Assembly: GCF_039544265.1 (NCBI RefSeq)
Contig: NZ_BAABLI010000016.1
Coordinates: 87,150-151,149, forward strand
Direction: 5' to 3'
Length of the DNA: 64,000 nucleotides
Source of the DNA: Corallincola platygyrae
Lineage (GTDB): Bacteria > Pseudomonadota > Gammaproteobacteria > Enterobacterales > Neiellaceae
Shown: positions 36,262 through 45,189 of the stretch, piece by piece
Layout of the letters: every line of letters starts with the position of its first letter
Position numbering within the stretch: the first letter of the stretch is position 1
The notes under the pieces: generated by a model
Told to the model about the DNA's origin: nothing
Seen by the model: only the letters and a program-made list of their open reading frames with translations
Databases searched by the model: none
Position numbers and translations under genes: made by a program

Positions 36262-38381
36262 TAGAGGTGCTTAACCCGGCGCTTAACTTCTTCCTGCTTG
36301 CCCGCGTTAAACGGTCTGGCATCTGGGCTGCCCAGGTAGCCACAGACTCGCCGAGTCACCGAGACTTTAGCTGGGTCATGGTTGCCGCAGTTAGGGCAGG
36401 TAAAACCTTTGCTGGTGCAGTCAAATTCGCCCTGGTAGTTACATTCGTAACACTCATCGATAGGCGTATTCGTCCCGTAATAGGGCACGCGCTCGTAGCT
36501 GTAATCCCAAACATCTTCCAGCGCTTTGAGATTGTGCTGAATATTCGGATATTCGCCATAACAAATAAAGCCGCCGCTACTTATCGCCGGGTAGGCCATT
36601 TCAAAATCCAGCTTGTCGAACGGATTTACCTTTTTCTCAACATCCAGATGGAAGCTGTTGGTGTAGTAGCCCTTGTCAGTGACGCCATCGATCACGCCGT
36701 AACTGATGGTGTCCAGTCGACAGAAGCGACTACACAGATTTTCACTCGGTGTAGCATACAGGCTGAAACCAAACCCGGTTTCACGCTTCCAACGTTCGGT
36801 CGCCAACCTTAAGTGGGCAACAATCGCCTGAGCTTTTTGCTGGCGGGTGTTATCGTCAAATAGATGGTCATCAGCGCCAAACAGGGCATTGACGGTTTCA
36901 TGCAAACCGATATAACCCAGCGAAATCGACGCGCGACCATTCTTAAACAGCTGGATCACGTCATCATCAGCCTTCAGCCTGACGCCGCATGCACCTTCCA
37001 TGTAAAGGATTGGGGCGACGCGTGCTTTTACGCCTTCCAATCGCGCAATACGGGAGTCCAGCGCTTTTTTGGCGAGTAGCAGTCTGTCGTCCAGTAGTCG
37101 GTAGAACAGGGTCTCATCACCCTGAGCCTCCAGTGCTAAACGAGGCAAGTTGAGGCTCACTACACCAAGGTTGTTGCGTCCGTCATGTACCTCTTCGCCT
37201 TGCTCTTCATATTGGCCAAGGAAGCTCCGGCACCCCATGGGTGTCTTAAATGACCCAGTGACATTGACAACCTGCTCATAGTTGAGGATATCTGGGTACA
37301 TGCGCTTACTGGCACATTCCAGCGCCAAATGTTTGATGTCGTAGTTGGGGTCGTCCGCCAATCGGTTTAAGCCCTGCTTAATTACGAAAACCAGTTTGGG
37401 GAAAACGGCTGTTTTTTTGTTTCGCCCTAAACCGGCAATGCGGTTTTTCAATATAGCCGTTTGGATCAGGCGCGCTTCCCAGCTGTCGCCCAATCCAAAA
37501 CCAAAGGTCACAAATGGGGTTTGGCCATTGGCGGTATGCAGCGTATTTACTTCGTATTCCAACGACTGAAACGCATCAAAACACTCTTTTTCAGTCAGTT
37601 GCCTAGCATAGGCTTCTGCGTTATCGATTTTCCACTCGTTGGCGATGGCCAAGTGTTTTTCATAACTGGCAGTGACATATGGACTGAGTACTTCATCGAT
37701 GCGGTTAACTGTGGTGCCACCGTAAATATGTGAGGCAACCTGAGCGATGATCTGGGCAGTGACCGCCGTAGCTGTAGCGATGGACTTAGGCGTATCGATT
37801 TCGGCATTGCCCATCTTAAAGCCGTTTTCCAGCATGCCCTTCAGGTCAATCAGCATGCAGTTGAACATGGGGAAGAAGGGTGCGTAATCGAGGTCGTGGT
37901 AATGCAGCTCGCCTTTGTCGTGTGCCGAAACAACATCCTTCGGCAGAATATGGCGACGGGCATAATGTTTAGCAACAATGCCTGCCAGCAGATCCCGCTG
38001 GGTAGGGATAACCTTGCTGTCTTTATTGGCGTTTTCATTGAGCAGGTTTAGGTCGCTCTGCTCCATTAAACCACGGATCTCCTGGTTTAATTGGCTGGCT
38101 TTTTCTCGGGCCAGGTCACGGTCGTGACGATATTCGATGTACGCTCGTGCAACGGCCTTTTGTTCACTCGCCATCAGACAATCTTCGACTGCCTGTTGGA
38201 TCTCATCGATATGAAGGTCGATGTTGTTGGAAAGTCGACTGATCGCTTGCTCTGTGACTTTTTCAGCAAGTTCGCTTGAGCCAATACCCACGACCTGACA
38301 GGCACTTTGTACCGCGCTTTGAATTCGTTTGGGGTTAAAGGGCGCGCGACTTCCATCTCGCTTGATCACGACTTGCTGCAT
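36261..38381 (-). CDS. nrdD: Anaerobic (class III) ribonucleoside-triphosphate reductase
   Basis: NrdD reduces ribonucleotides without oxygen or B12. The 706-residue product starts with an ATP-cone (VIKRDGSRAPFNPKRIQSAVQ), has the family's TPFVTFGFGLG and LNLPRLALEA segments, four zinc-binding cysteines (CYECN, CPNC) and the C-terminal glycyl-radical motif RRVCGYLGSP (G681). Length is normal. The leader carries a cobalamin riboswitch and, above it, two NrdR boxes. Confidence 0.97.
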   Translation of the reverse strand: MQQVVIKRDGSRAPFNPKRIQSAVQSACQVVGIGSSELAEKVTEQAISRLSNNIDLHIDEIQQAVEDCLMASEQKAVARAYIEYRHDRDLAREKASQLNQEIRGLMEQSDLNLLNENANKDSKVIPTQRDLLAGIVAKHYARRHILPKDVVSAHDKGELHYHDLDYAPFFPMFNCMLIDLKGMLENGFKMGNAEIDTPKSIATATAVTAQIIAQVASHIYGGTTVNRIDEVLSPYVTASYEKHLAIANEWKIDNAEAYARQLTEKECFDAFQSLEYEVNTLHTANGQTPFVTFGFGLGDSWEARLIQTAILKNRIAGLGRNKKTAVFPKLVFVIKQGLNRLADDPNYDIKHLALECASKRMYPDILNYEQVVNVTGSFKTPMGCRSFLGQYEEQGEEVHDGRNNLGVVSLNLPRLALEAQGDETLFYRLLDDRLLLAKKALDSRIARLEGVKARVAPILYMEGACGVRLKADDDVIQLFKNGRASISLGYIGLHETVNALFGADDHLFDDNTRQQKAQAIVAHLRLATERWKRETGFGFSLYATPSENLCSRFCRLDTISYGVIDGVTDKGYYTNSFHLDVEKKVNPFDKLDFEMAYPAISSGGFICYGEYPNIQHNLKALEDVWDYSYERVPYYGTNTPIDECYECNYQGEFDCTSKGFTCPNCGNHDPAKVSVTRRVCGYLGSPDARPFNAGKQEEVKRRVKHL

Positions 38382-38524
38382 TGGTCTCTCCAGAGCTTAA
38401 TTAGTTTTGTTATTGAGAGCCGTCTGGGAGTTTGTGGGGTAGGGCATGCAGACATATCTGCGCTGTCGTCGCAGATAGAGATACTTGCATGGCTGGTACA
38501 CCCCGCCCAGCGTGGCTCGCTCTG

Positions 38525-38725
38525 ATCCCGGCAGGTCTCCTGGCTTCTGGTATCGGAATTGACTGCCGCCTTCCCAGCCCTGATATAGTTCTGAGCCAGT
38601 GACGTTGCCTGATTGAAACAGGCATGAGGATGCAGTTTTCCTACCAGTTACAGTTACGGGGGTAGCTTCGGCTTGGCACCGAATTCCCTATTATCCACCT
38701 GCAAACGTTGTTAGTGCAGCTTTGG
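38525..38725 (-). promoter_or_regulatory. Cobalamin (AdoCbl) riboswitch upstream of nrdDG
   Basis: On the minus strand the region contains the conserved B12 box (AAGCCAGGAGACCTGCC, 38530-38546), the GTCACTGG element, and the GAATTCGGTGCCAAGCCGAAG-like upstream core with CCCCCGTAACTGTAA, in the order expected of cobalamin riboswitches. Downstream toward nrdD lies a stable hairpin (TATCTGCG/CGCAGATA, about 38452-38480), and a CTCTC stretch that could pair with the GGAGAG ribosome-binding site. I do not see a clear U-tract terminator, so translational control is more likely. Ends are approximate. Confidence 0.9.
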
Positions 38726-38731
38726 ACCGAA

Positions 38732-38779
38732 ATCCTATATATAGTGGCATCTATTTTTTGCTGGCACTAGATGAGGTGT
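38732..38779 (-). promoter_or_regulatory. Two NrdR boxes in the nrdDG promoter
   Basis: On the minus strand ACACCTCATCTAGTGC (38764-38779) and CCACTATATATAGGAT (38732-38747) both resemble the NrdR box ACACTATATATAGTGT. Their spacing is 32 bp start to start, about three helical turns, as in known NrdR tandem sites. The second overlaps a TATATA -10-like element just above the riboswitch. Confidence 0.75.
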
Positions 38780-39004
38780 TTGGGTAAGTAGGGCTTCTTT
38801 GATTCAAGACAAAAATGCGGAAGGTGTTTTAATAACTGCATGAAAGTGTGATGTTGAATGCAACTCAACAGCCTTCTTGATTGTTTGGCACTAATCACCC
38901 AATGCGATCTCGTGAAATCTGGCAGGTAGCGCTCGCGACTGCTTCGCGGGTCTGTGTTACCTTGCTATCCGTTTCTGACGTAACTAACTGTCTGGTGACC
39001 ACTC

Positions 39005-39613
39005 ATGCCTTTAAAAAAATCCTATCGAGTCATTACCGCGAGTGTTTTAGCGCTATCTTCCACACTAGCGTTAGCCAGTGAGCCCCCGTTGGTTTCAGTC
39101 GCCAGTCAGGATGCGTTTTTTGAAAATCTAAGCAAGCACTGCGGAAAGGCGTATCAAGGTAAAATCACCCTGGATAACGACCCAAGTGACGCCTTTACAG
39201 ATAAACAGCTGGTGATGCATGTAAGGCGTTGCAGTGACGCACAGCTGCAAATACCTTTTCATGTAGGTGATGATCATTCTCGCACCTGGATCCTGACCAA
39301 AACTGGCTCAGGTATTTCTCTTAAGCATGATCATCGCCATAAAGATGGCAGCCATGATGAGCTGACAATGTATGGTGGCCATACACTGGATGCTGGCTGG
39401 CCTCAGGTGCAGTCCTTTCCTGCCGATCAACCCACTAAAGAGATGTTTGTAGCCGCAGGCATTCCCCAATCCAACGGCAACATGTGGCAGATGTATATTT
39501 ATCCCGAAAAATTTACCTACCGACTGGTGAGAGAGGGGAGAGAATTCAGAGTGGATTTTGATCTGACTAAGTCGATCACGCCACCAAAGGCGCCTTGGGG
39601 GTATGAGGATTAG
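39005..39613 (+). CDS. Secreted protein of unknown function
   Basis: A 202-residue protein with a signal peptide (SYRVITASVLALSSTLALASE). I recognise no characterised family. It has two cysteines in mature HCGKAYQGK and RRCSDAQ, a His/Asp-rich stretch (LKHDHRHKDGSHDEL, about 107-120) that might bind metal, and aromatic-rich strands in the C-terminal half (MWQMYIYPEKFTYRL). Stand-alone, followed by a terminator. Confidence 0.6.
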   Translation: MPLKKSYRVITASVLALSSTLALASEPPLVSVASQDAFFENLSKHCGKAYQGKITLDNDPSDAFTDKQLVMHVRRCSDAQLQIPFHVGDDHSRTWILTKTGSGISLKHDHRHKDGSHDELTMYGGHTLDAGWPQVQSFPADQPTKEMFVAAGIPQSNGNMWQMYIYPEKFTYRLVREGREFRVDFDLTKSITPPKAPWGYED

Positions 39614-39673
39614 TTCATAGCCTTGGCTGTATGTTGTTTCTGTCTGCGTATGCATAGCCTTCGATGACATAAA

Positions 39674-39700
39674 CAAAAGGCCGCGAATGCGGCCTTTGTG
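39674..39700. terminator. Bidirectional terminator between two convergent genes
   Basis: AAAGGCCGC and GCGGCCTTT pair around a GAAT loop, with A-rich and T-rich flanks. It lies between the secreted-protein gene (ends 39613) and the lipoprotein gene (ends 39714). Confidence 0.8.
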
Positions 39701-39713
39701 CAGTGATTATAGA

Positions 39714-41147
39714 TTAGTGAGTTAAGTCCTCTGTGTGAATTATTTCACTTGGTTTGGCTGGTGGTAGCGAGTCAAGCTTTGGCCTATTGGCAGCCTTTGC
39801 AGCAATTTTTTCTAAGTTTTCAGAAAAACTTGAGATTGGTGTACTCGGTATGAACTCAGCTACCCAAACGGAAGTTCTAATCGGTTCACTTGAAAACTTC
39901 GGTACTGATTCTGCGTAAAGCGCATTCGCGGTCAAAACATTTTCAGCAAGGTCCGTAAAATTGTTAAAACCATGAAAATACTCCAGCGTAAGGTTCGCGC
40001 GCACATTTGTTATCAAATCTGCAAGTTCGTCAATTTCAGGTGTCAGCTGAAACAGAGGAATTGACTCATTGTTTGCGGGACCATATAGCAACCAAGAAAT
40101 CGTTGAGGCTCTCGGATGATTAACTTCATAGGTTAGTTGGACAAACTCTGTATTGGGCGCAAAGCTCAATTGAGATTGGTAGTAAATGCCGCTCTCATCA
40201 GCGCCTACAAGAGTCACCACCTCATTTTGGAATGATTCGGTACTGCATTCTGCATCAGTCAGGGGTTGTGAAAATGCCGAACGAGATGGGAATATGATAT
40301 TGCCATCCTGAGTGCGGTAACTCTGAAAATCACAGTAGTGGTAGTACACTTCGTCTGACCTAGGTTCATCAGGAAGGTAGACAGGTGAAAAATTGAAGTC
40401 ATTTCTTTGACTATATACGATACTTCGGTCTTTTGAGTGAAGCCTTACATATTGGTCGGGAGAGAGCATAAACTCGCTAGCAGTTGTTGCTTTTCGGGTA
40501 AGGTGAACATAGACGTCCTCCTTGTTTCCTTTTACAACATCAAATTGTCCGAACAGATAACCTGAGTTATCTGCAAGGCGTGCCTTTACTGAAACTTGTG
40601 CGGGCTCATCGTAATCGTTTAGACAAAAAGACTGCGTTGTGAGCCAACTGTAATCATCCAAGTAGACAGGGGATGCGTCACTGCCATTAACCGTTCCTTC
40701 TGCGAGTATTGGCTCGTCGGCAGTAATAGTAATGCCAAACCCTAAGTTATGGCAGTCACAGTTCCCAGCGTCTTCACGGTAAGTTGTAAATGTTCTGTCT
40801 TTCGCCGGGTAGCTTTCAAATGATCGAATTTGTAATTCGTCATAGCCACTAAGAGCCGAAACTTTTTCCATCACAACGCTGTATGTCAACTGAGTTAAGT
40901 CAGTTTCAACGATGATCTTCCCATCTGCATCAGCATTGATAATCTGTTCTGCCGAGCCATCTTTGTTGTGAATAACAAGTTGGCTGTTGGGGTTTGGTAG
41001 CGTCTCTCCACAGGCGTTTTCATATAGGCTGGTGACGGTAAAACTTTTGGCTGTACCTCCACCAGCGCTGCTGCCTGAGCCTCCACCGCCACCACAAGCT
41101 GATAGGCCAGTTGCTAATAAAGCGATAACCAATCCATTGATTTTCAT
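39714..41147 (-). CDS. Putative lipoprotein of unknown function
   Basis: A 477-residue protein with lipobox LSAC (C18) followed by a glycine run and Ser/Gly linker, a common outer-membrane lipoprotein tether. The rest is rich in beta strands, Asp, Ser and Thr, with paired cysteines (CDCHN, CDFQSY, DAEC). No domain is recognised. The ATG is followed by a classical n-region. It is preceded by a 440-bp intergenic region shared with the divergent permease-like gene. Confidence 0.6.
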   Translation of the reverse strand: MKINGLVIALLATGLSACGGGGGSGSSAGGGTAKSFTVTSLYENACGETLPNPNSQLVIHNKDGSAEQIINADADGKIIVETDLTQLTYSVVMEKVSALSGYDELQIRSFESYPAKDRTFTTYREDAGNCDCHNLGFGITITADEPILAEGTVNGSDASPVYLDDYSWLTTQSFCLNDYDEPAQVSVKARLADNSGYLFGQFDVVKGNKEDVYVHLTRKATTASEFMLSPDQYVRLHSKDRSIVYSQRNDFNFSPVYLPDEPRSDEVYYHYCDFQSYRTQDGNIIFPSRSAFSQPLTDAECSTESFQNEVVTLVGADESGIYYQSQLSFAPNTEFVQLTYEVNHPRASTISWLLYGPANNESIPLFQLTPEIDELADLITNVRANLTLEYFHGFNNFTDLAENVLTANALYAESVPKFSSEPIRTSVWVAEFIPSTPISSFSENLEKIAAKAANRPKLDSLPPAKPSEIIHTEDLTH

Positions 41148-41590
41148 AACTACTCTCTACTGCACAATGAAAAATGATCCTGGAACGAGTGGTGCTTGGT
41201 TCAGAAACAGGAATGGCGTAAGCACTTGATATGATTTTGCATCCTTGCCTGAGGGCAGCAAACACTTTCCATGGTTTGAAAGTTAGAAGGTACTAAAGCA
41301 TTCATTTTGGTTCAAGCTGCACAAGCAGTTCGCAAGCTTAGTTTTTGCCCTAGATCATGGGGGCAGGTGGAGTCTGGATCTTGGCAGTAGTTGTCGAAAC
41401 ATGCAGCTTGTTTGATTATGCGATTCGACATGATGTTTCGAACTGAGTACAACCTTCAGCAAATAACCAATTGTTTAGCATCATATAAATTTCATTTTCA
41501 ATATGTTCTTATAAATCACAGTCACAATGACGTGACCTGATTTTTTAATGCGTAAATCACCCGTTGTTTGTATGAAGTAAGGGATTGTTT
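41148..41590. other. 443-bp divergent intergenic region
   Basis: No gene is supported. A separated inverted repeat TCGAAACAT (41394-41402) and ATGTTTCGA (41433-41441) with a 30-bp spacer is present. An AT-rich stretch from 41456 to 41570 likely holds the promoter of the permease-like gene. Confidence 0.4.
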
Positions 41591-44167
41591 ATGGGAGACA
41601 GCGAAGCCAGGCCTCAATGGATCGGAGCCACTGTTCGATGGGGCTTTATCCTATCAGTATGTCTCTTAGCCACTTTCGCAATTCGGGCAAGTTTGGCTCA
41701 TGGCGAGCGGTGGGTCGGCGCAGTGTTGGTGGTCTTTGCGCTGGCGACGATTTGGGCATTTGGCTTCCGCAATGGCCAGGCCTATAGGCTTCTTTATCCT
41801 GCGCTGGCGGTGTTTTTGTTTTGTGTGGTGTTGCCACTTGGCAAAAACATAGCTGTTTCTTTTAGCAATGCCTCTGAAGATCATTTGCTCTCGTTTTCTG
41901 AGGCTAAGAAGCATATTCTTGACCGGACTTATGTCGCTTCACCAGAGGACAGTCTTCGCTTTGTTCTCTATCCAGATGGAGAGCTCTTTAGGTTATTTGT
42001 CTCGTCTCCGACAACGCCTAACCTCCTATATCAAACTGCTCCCCTTGATATTGCGAATGCAAACTATGTTAGAACAAACCGTCTTTCTGTAGAGCAGTTG
42101 AAGTATGTGAATTCTCCTCTTGTACTCACGCCGATAGATGGACTTCCTGATGAAATTCCTGTGCCTTTAAGAGGAGTTATTTCGAGGAGACTTCACTTAC
42201 AAGCACTTTCCTTTGTCCTGGCTGATGACCCAGAGATGCGAATCATGGTGATGGATGGGTTGCGCAAGCTCTCGTACAAAGTTCATCGCTTTTTATTGCC
42301 TGATACGATTCCAAGCCAAATGACAAAGAATAGAAGCAACATTGATTTGTTTCTATTTGACCAGAAACAAGATCGATATCTATTTGCTGACTTCGAGAAA
42401 GGCGAATACCGGTACCTTGAAGCAAATGGCACTCATAGTAGTGACTCTATTACTCCCGGTTTCAACGTTTATGTTGGATTGGACAACTATAAACGCTTTT
42501 TCAGTGATGAAAGTTTAGCCCTTGGTCAGGTCATGGTTTGGACCCTAGTTCATACCCTTGTCGTAGTGTCGGGCTCATTACTTCTTGGTGTCATGCTGGC
42601 ATTCAGATTAAACCGACTACCCCAAAACCAACGTAATGTGCTATCGACCACCTTTTTGCTGCCTTTGATATGTCCTTTATCGGCTCTGGCTCTCACCGGT
42701 AAGGGGATCTTTAATCAAAACTTTGGAGAGCTAAATATGTTGTTGATCGGCCTGCTGGATATCAGGCCCGATTGGTTTACAACACCTATCTTGACCAAGA
42801 CTATGGTTAGTATTATCGCAATAATTGCTATTTATCCTTGGTTTCTGCTTACGACACGCTGGCTGATGCAACTTGCGCCTGGCGAGCTAATGCAAGAGTG
42901 GCGCAACGGTCATCTCTCCAGAAACAGTGCTCGTTTTCTTTCCAGGCCGTTAATTCTAGTGGCTACTGTTGTGGCAATATTTGTCGGTACCAACTTATAC
43001 CTCCCTCCACTTATAACAAATGGTGGCCCAGATATTATTGGCGCATCTGTTTCTGTGGGGACAACTGATCACCTAGGCTCTTTTTTGTTTCGGCTAGCAT
43101 TTGAATACAGGTCTCTGTTTGGACTGGCGGCTGCCTTGGGGTGTTTGATTCTCCTGCTGTTTAGCATTCCAGCTATTTTTGTTGGGCATGCAGTTACTCG
43201 GTGGTTGGGTGAGTACAGAGGATCTGATGTTAAAGTCTTAAACAAGCTTGGAAGAGCAACTGAGAGTATAGATAGATGTGCCGCTAAGCCTAAACCTAAG
43301 CGCTATGCCTTTAGTTCTATATTCAGTTCTGCGGGCGTTTACTTGCTGGCTTTGCTGATTCTGTTTCCTTTCTTTGTATTGGTTTATGTCTCAATCCGTT
43401 ATCAAAACTATGTTCCCACGGAGCGTATTGGCAACCTTTGGAATCCATTGCCGATTTGGGAGCACGTCTATTCGCTGAATCATTGGCAAATGGCTTTCGG
43501 GATGGAGTTCGTTGAGCCGGATGGGAGAATTACACCCCCACCATTTCCACTCGGTACATGGATTTGGAATGGCCTAAAGGTCGGATTGCTCTCTTCTCTA
43601 CTAATCTCTTTGATTGCATTTGGGTCCGCATTTAGCCTGACTCAACTTAAGTCAAAGTACAGACATGCTCTGCTGGGAACTATGGTTGCGGTGGGTGCCT
43701 TGTCGGTGACTCCCTTTATTCCTGGTCTCTACTTACTGTTTGAAAAGTTCGAACAAGCGCTTCCTCTGATTGGGCTGAACTCCCACTTAGGTTTGATGGT
43801 TTCCTACTTACCACTATCACTACCGTTGGCTGCATTAACTTATTGGATAGGGCGAAGAAAGCTCATTGAAGCGACTGGTTTATTTAACGCTGGCGTTAAA
43901 ATGAAATGGGAGCTGGTAATTCTCTTTATCGCTAGCTTCATTTTGTGTTTTTCAGAATCACCTCTGGCGAGTCTTCTCTTGCAAGATGTCGACCTGCTAA
44001 CTCCCATGGTCGGCCTACAGCAATACCTCTATCCCTGTAATTATCTGTGGGGCGATTTTGCTGCAGCCGCATTAATCACGACAGTCCTGTATGCCTTGCC
44101 TCTGATCACCTTACTTGTGATGGTGGACCGTTGGATAAGAACGAAAGGTAATCGCGCAGCCGAGTAA
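41591..44167 (+). CDS. Fused MalF-MalG-like ABC permease protein with degenerate EAA loops
   Basis: The 858-residue product joins both permease subunits of the maltose transporter in one chain. The MalF half (about 1-545) has the large periplasmic P2-like insert and close matches to MalF such as VGLDNYKRFF, KGIFNQNFGELNMLL and LITNGGPD. After a basic linker (about 545-570), the MalG half contains GRITPPPFP, LASLLLQDVD and QQYLYPCNYLWGDFAAAALI. The cytoplasmic EAA loops that dock on the ATPase MalK are eroded: QEWRNGH (435-441) in the MalF half, and EATGLFNAG (760-768) in the MalG half. No malE or malK is nearby. I start at the ATG 41591 behind AAGGGA; a TTG lies at 41585. Confidence 0.8.
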   Translation: MGDSEARPQWIGATVRWGFILSVCLLATFAIRASLAHGERWVGAVLVVFALATIWAFGFRNGQAYRLLYPALAVFLFCVVLPLGKNIAVSFSNASEDHLLSFSEAKKHILDRTYVASPEDSLRFVLYPDGELFRLFVSSPTTPNLLYQTAPLDIANANYVRTNRLSVEQLKYVNSPLVLTPIDGLPDEIPVPLRGVISRRLHLQALSFVLADDPEMRIMVMDGLRKLSYKVHRFLLPDTIPSQMTKNRSNIDLFLFDQKQDRYLFADFEKGEYRYLEANGTHSSDSITPGFNVYVGLDNYKRFFSDESLALGQVMVWTLVHTLVVVSGSLLLGVMLAFRLNRLPQNQRNVLSTTFLLPLICPLSALALTGKGIFNQNFGELNMLLIGLLDIRPDWFTTPILTKTMVSIIAIIAIYPWFLLTTRWLMQLAPGELMQEWRNGHLSRNSARFLSRPLILVATVVAIFVGTNLYLPPLITNGGPDIIGASVSVGTTDHLGSFLFRLAFEYRSLFGLAAALGCLILLLFSIPAIFVGHAVTRWLGEYRGSDVKVLNKLGRATESIDRCAAKPKPKRYAFSSIFSSAGVYLLALLILFPFFVLVYVSIRYQNYVPTERIGNLWNPLPIWEHVYSLNHWQMAFGMEFVEPDGRITPPPFPLGTWIWNGLKVGLLSSLLISLIAFGSAFSLTQLKSKYRHALLGTMVAVGALSVTPFIPGLYLLFEKFEQALPLIGLNSHLGLMVSYLPLSLPLAALTYWIGRRKLIEATGLFNAGVKMKWELVILFIASFILCFSESPLASLLLQDVDLLTPMVGLQQYLYPCNYLWGDFAAAALITTVLYALPLITLLVMVDRWIRTKGNRAAE

Positions 44168-44203
44168 AGTAGGGCCAAATGCTGGGTTAAATCATAGTGT
44201 GAC

Positions 44204-45103
44204 TTAACCCAGCTCTTCCACCAATTGCTTTACCCAAGGTGCTCCGCGCTTGTTGTAGATAAGGTATATCTGCTCTTCGCATTGATAGGGGCAGTCGGTC
44301 ACTTCCACTCGCTGCAGCTGCCACTCTCGCAATAAAAAGTCTGGCAAATAAGCGATGGCCAAACCGCTTTTTACCAGCTGGCCAAGGATTACGTAGTCAT
44401 CGATCTGCCAGCCTATCTCGCGAGGAAACGCCTGTTCATTCCAACCATCGCAGCCAATACCGCGCCGCTCGCCACAGAAGGGCGAAGTAACGGGAGTGGC
44501 AAATGGATGCTGCAATAGGGTTTCTGCTGTCACCTGTAAGTTGTTGGCTTTTATCTGTTTAGCCAGAGGGTGGCTTTTGCCGACCGCAACCTGCATGGTC
44601 ATTTTTCCAAGGGGGTAGTGCTGCATATCAGCGCGCAGTTCGGGCAGCATTTTGTCTGTCACCAGTGCCAGCTCTACTTCACCTTGTTTGAGCTTGTGAA
44701 ACGCTTCCTGCTCGAACAATGAACTGACCTCAAGCGATATCTGGTTTTTGTAGTCTGCTTCGAGATGCTGCAGACAGCGACTGATGGGCGAGAGCCATTT
44801 GTATTGCAGTAACACTGGAGCTGCCAGCCGGCATATGGTGTTTTGATTTGGAGACCCGATGGCCAACTTGGTAGAGGCCGCCAGGTTTATCAGTTCTACT
44901 GCTTTTGGCTGCAGATTGGCTCCCTGAGCATTGAGCACCAAGGATTTTCCAACACGGTCAAATAGCTGGGTATCAAGGGAGGTTTCCAACCGTTTTAACG
45001 ACTTGGATAAGGCGCTGGGGGTAAGCTCCAATACTTCAGCGGCCCGCTGCAAACTGCCTTGTCGGGCTATCTCTACAAACTTCTCTAAATCTTGTATTTC
45101 CAT
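44204..45103 (-). CDS. LysR-type transcription regulator
   Basis: A 299-residue LysR protein with the N-terminal winged helix (LEKFVEIARQGSLQRAAEVLELTPSALSKSLKRLETSLDTQLFDR) and a periplasmic-binding-like effector domain. It is divergent from the curA-like gene with an 86-bp gap, so it probably regulates that gene. The gap contains repeated ATTGG elements (attggaa, attggtt, attggaa) that may be its sites. Confidence 0.88.
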   Translation of the reverse strand: MEIQDLEKFVEIARQGSLQRAAEVLELTPSALSKSLKRLETSLDTQLFDRVGKSLVLNAQGANLQPKAVELINLAASTKLAIGSPNQNTICRLAAPVLLQYKWLSPISRCLQHLEADYKNQISLEVSSLFEQEAFHKLKQGEVELALVTDKMLPELRADMQHYPLGKMTMQVAVGKSHPLAKQIKANNLQVTAETLLQHPFATPVTSPFCGERRGIGCDGWNEQAFPREIGWQIDDYVILGQLVKSGLAIAYLPDFLLREWQLQRVEVTDCPYQCEEQIYLIYNKRGAPWVKQLVEELG

Positions 45104-45189
45104 ATTGGAATTTAAAATTGGTTATTGGAAACGATTTGGACCGATATTTTCACTAGACTGGCGGCAAAGTTCAATAGGATGGCCTTTAA

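Noticed and set aside
36267..36812. 181-codon plus-strand open frame inside nrdD
   Set aside because: Antisense to the glycyl-radical domain of nrdD, with no domain and no initiation signal.
38881..39081. 66-codon open frame between nrdD and the secreted protein
   Set aside because: Overlaps the start of the next gene in another frame and has no ribosome-binding site.
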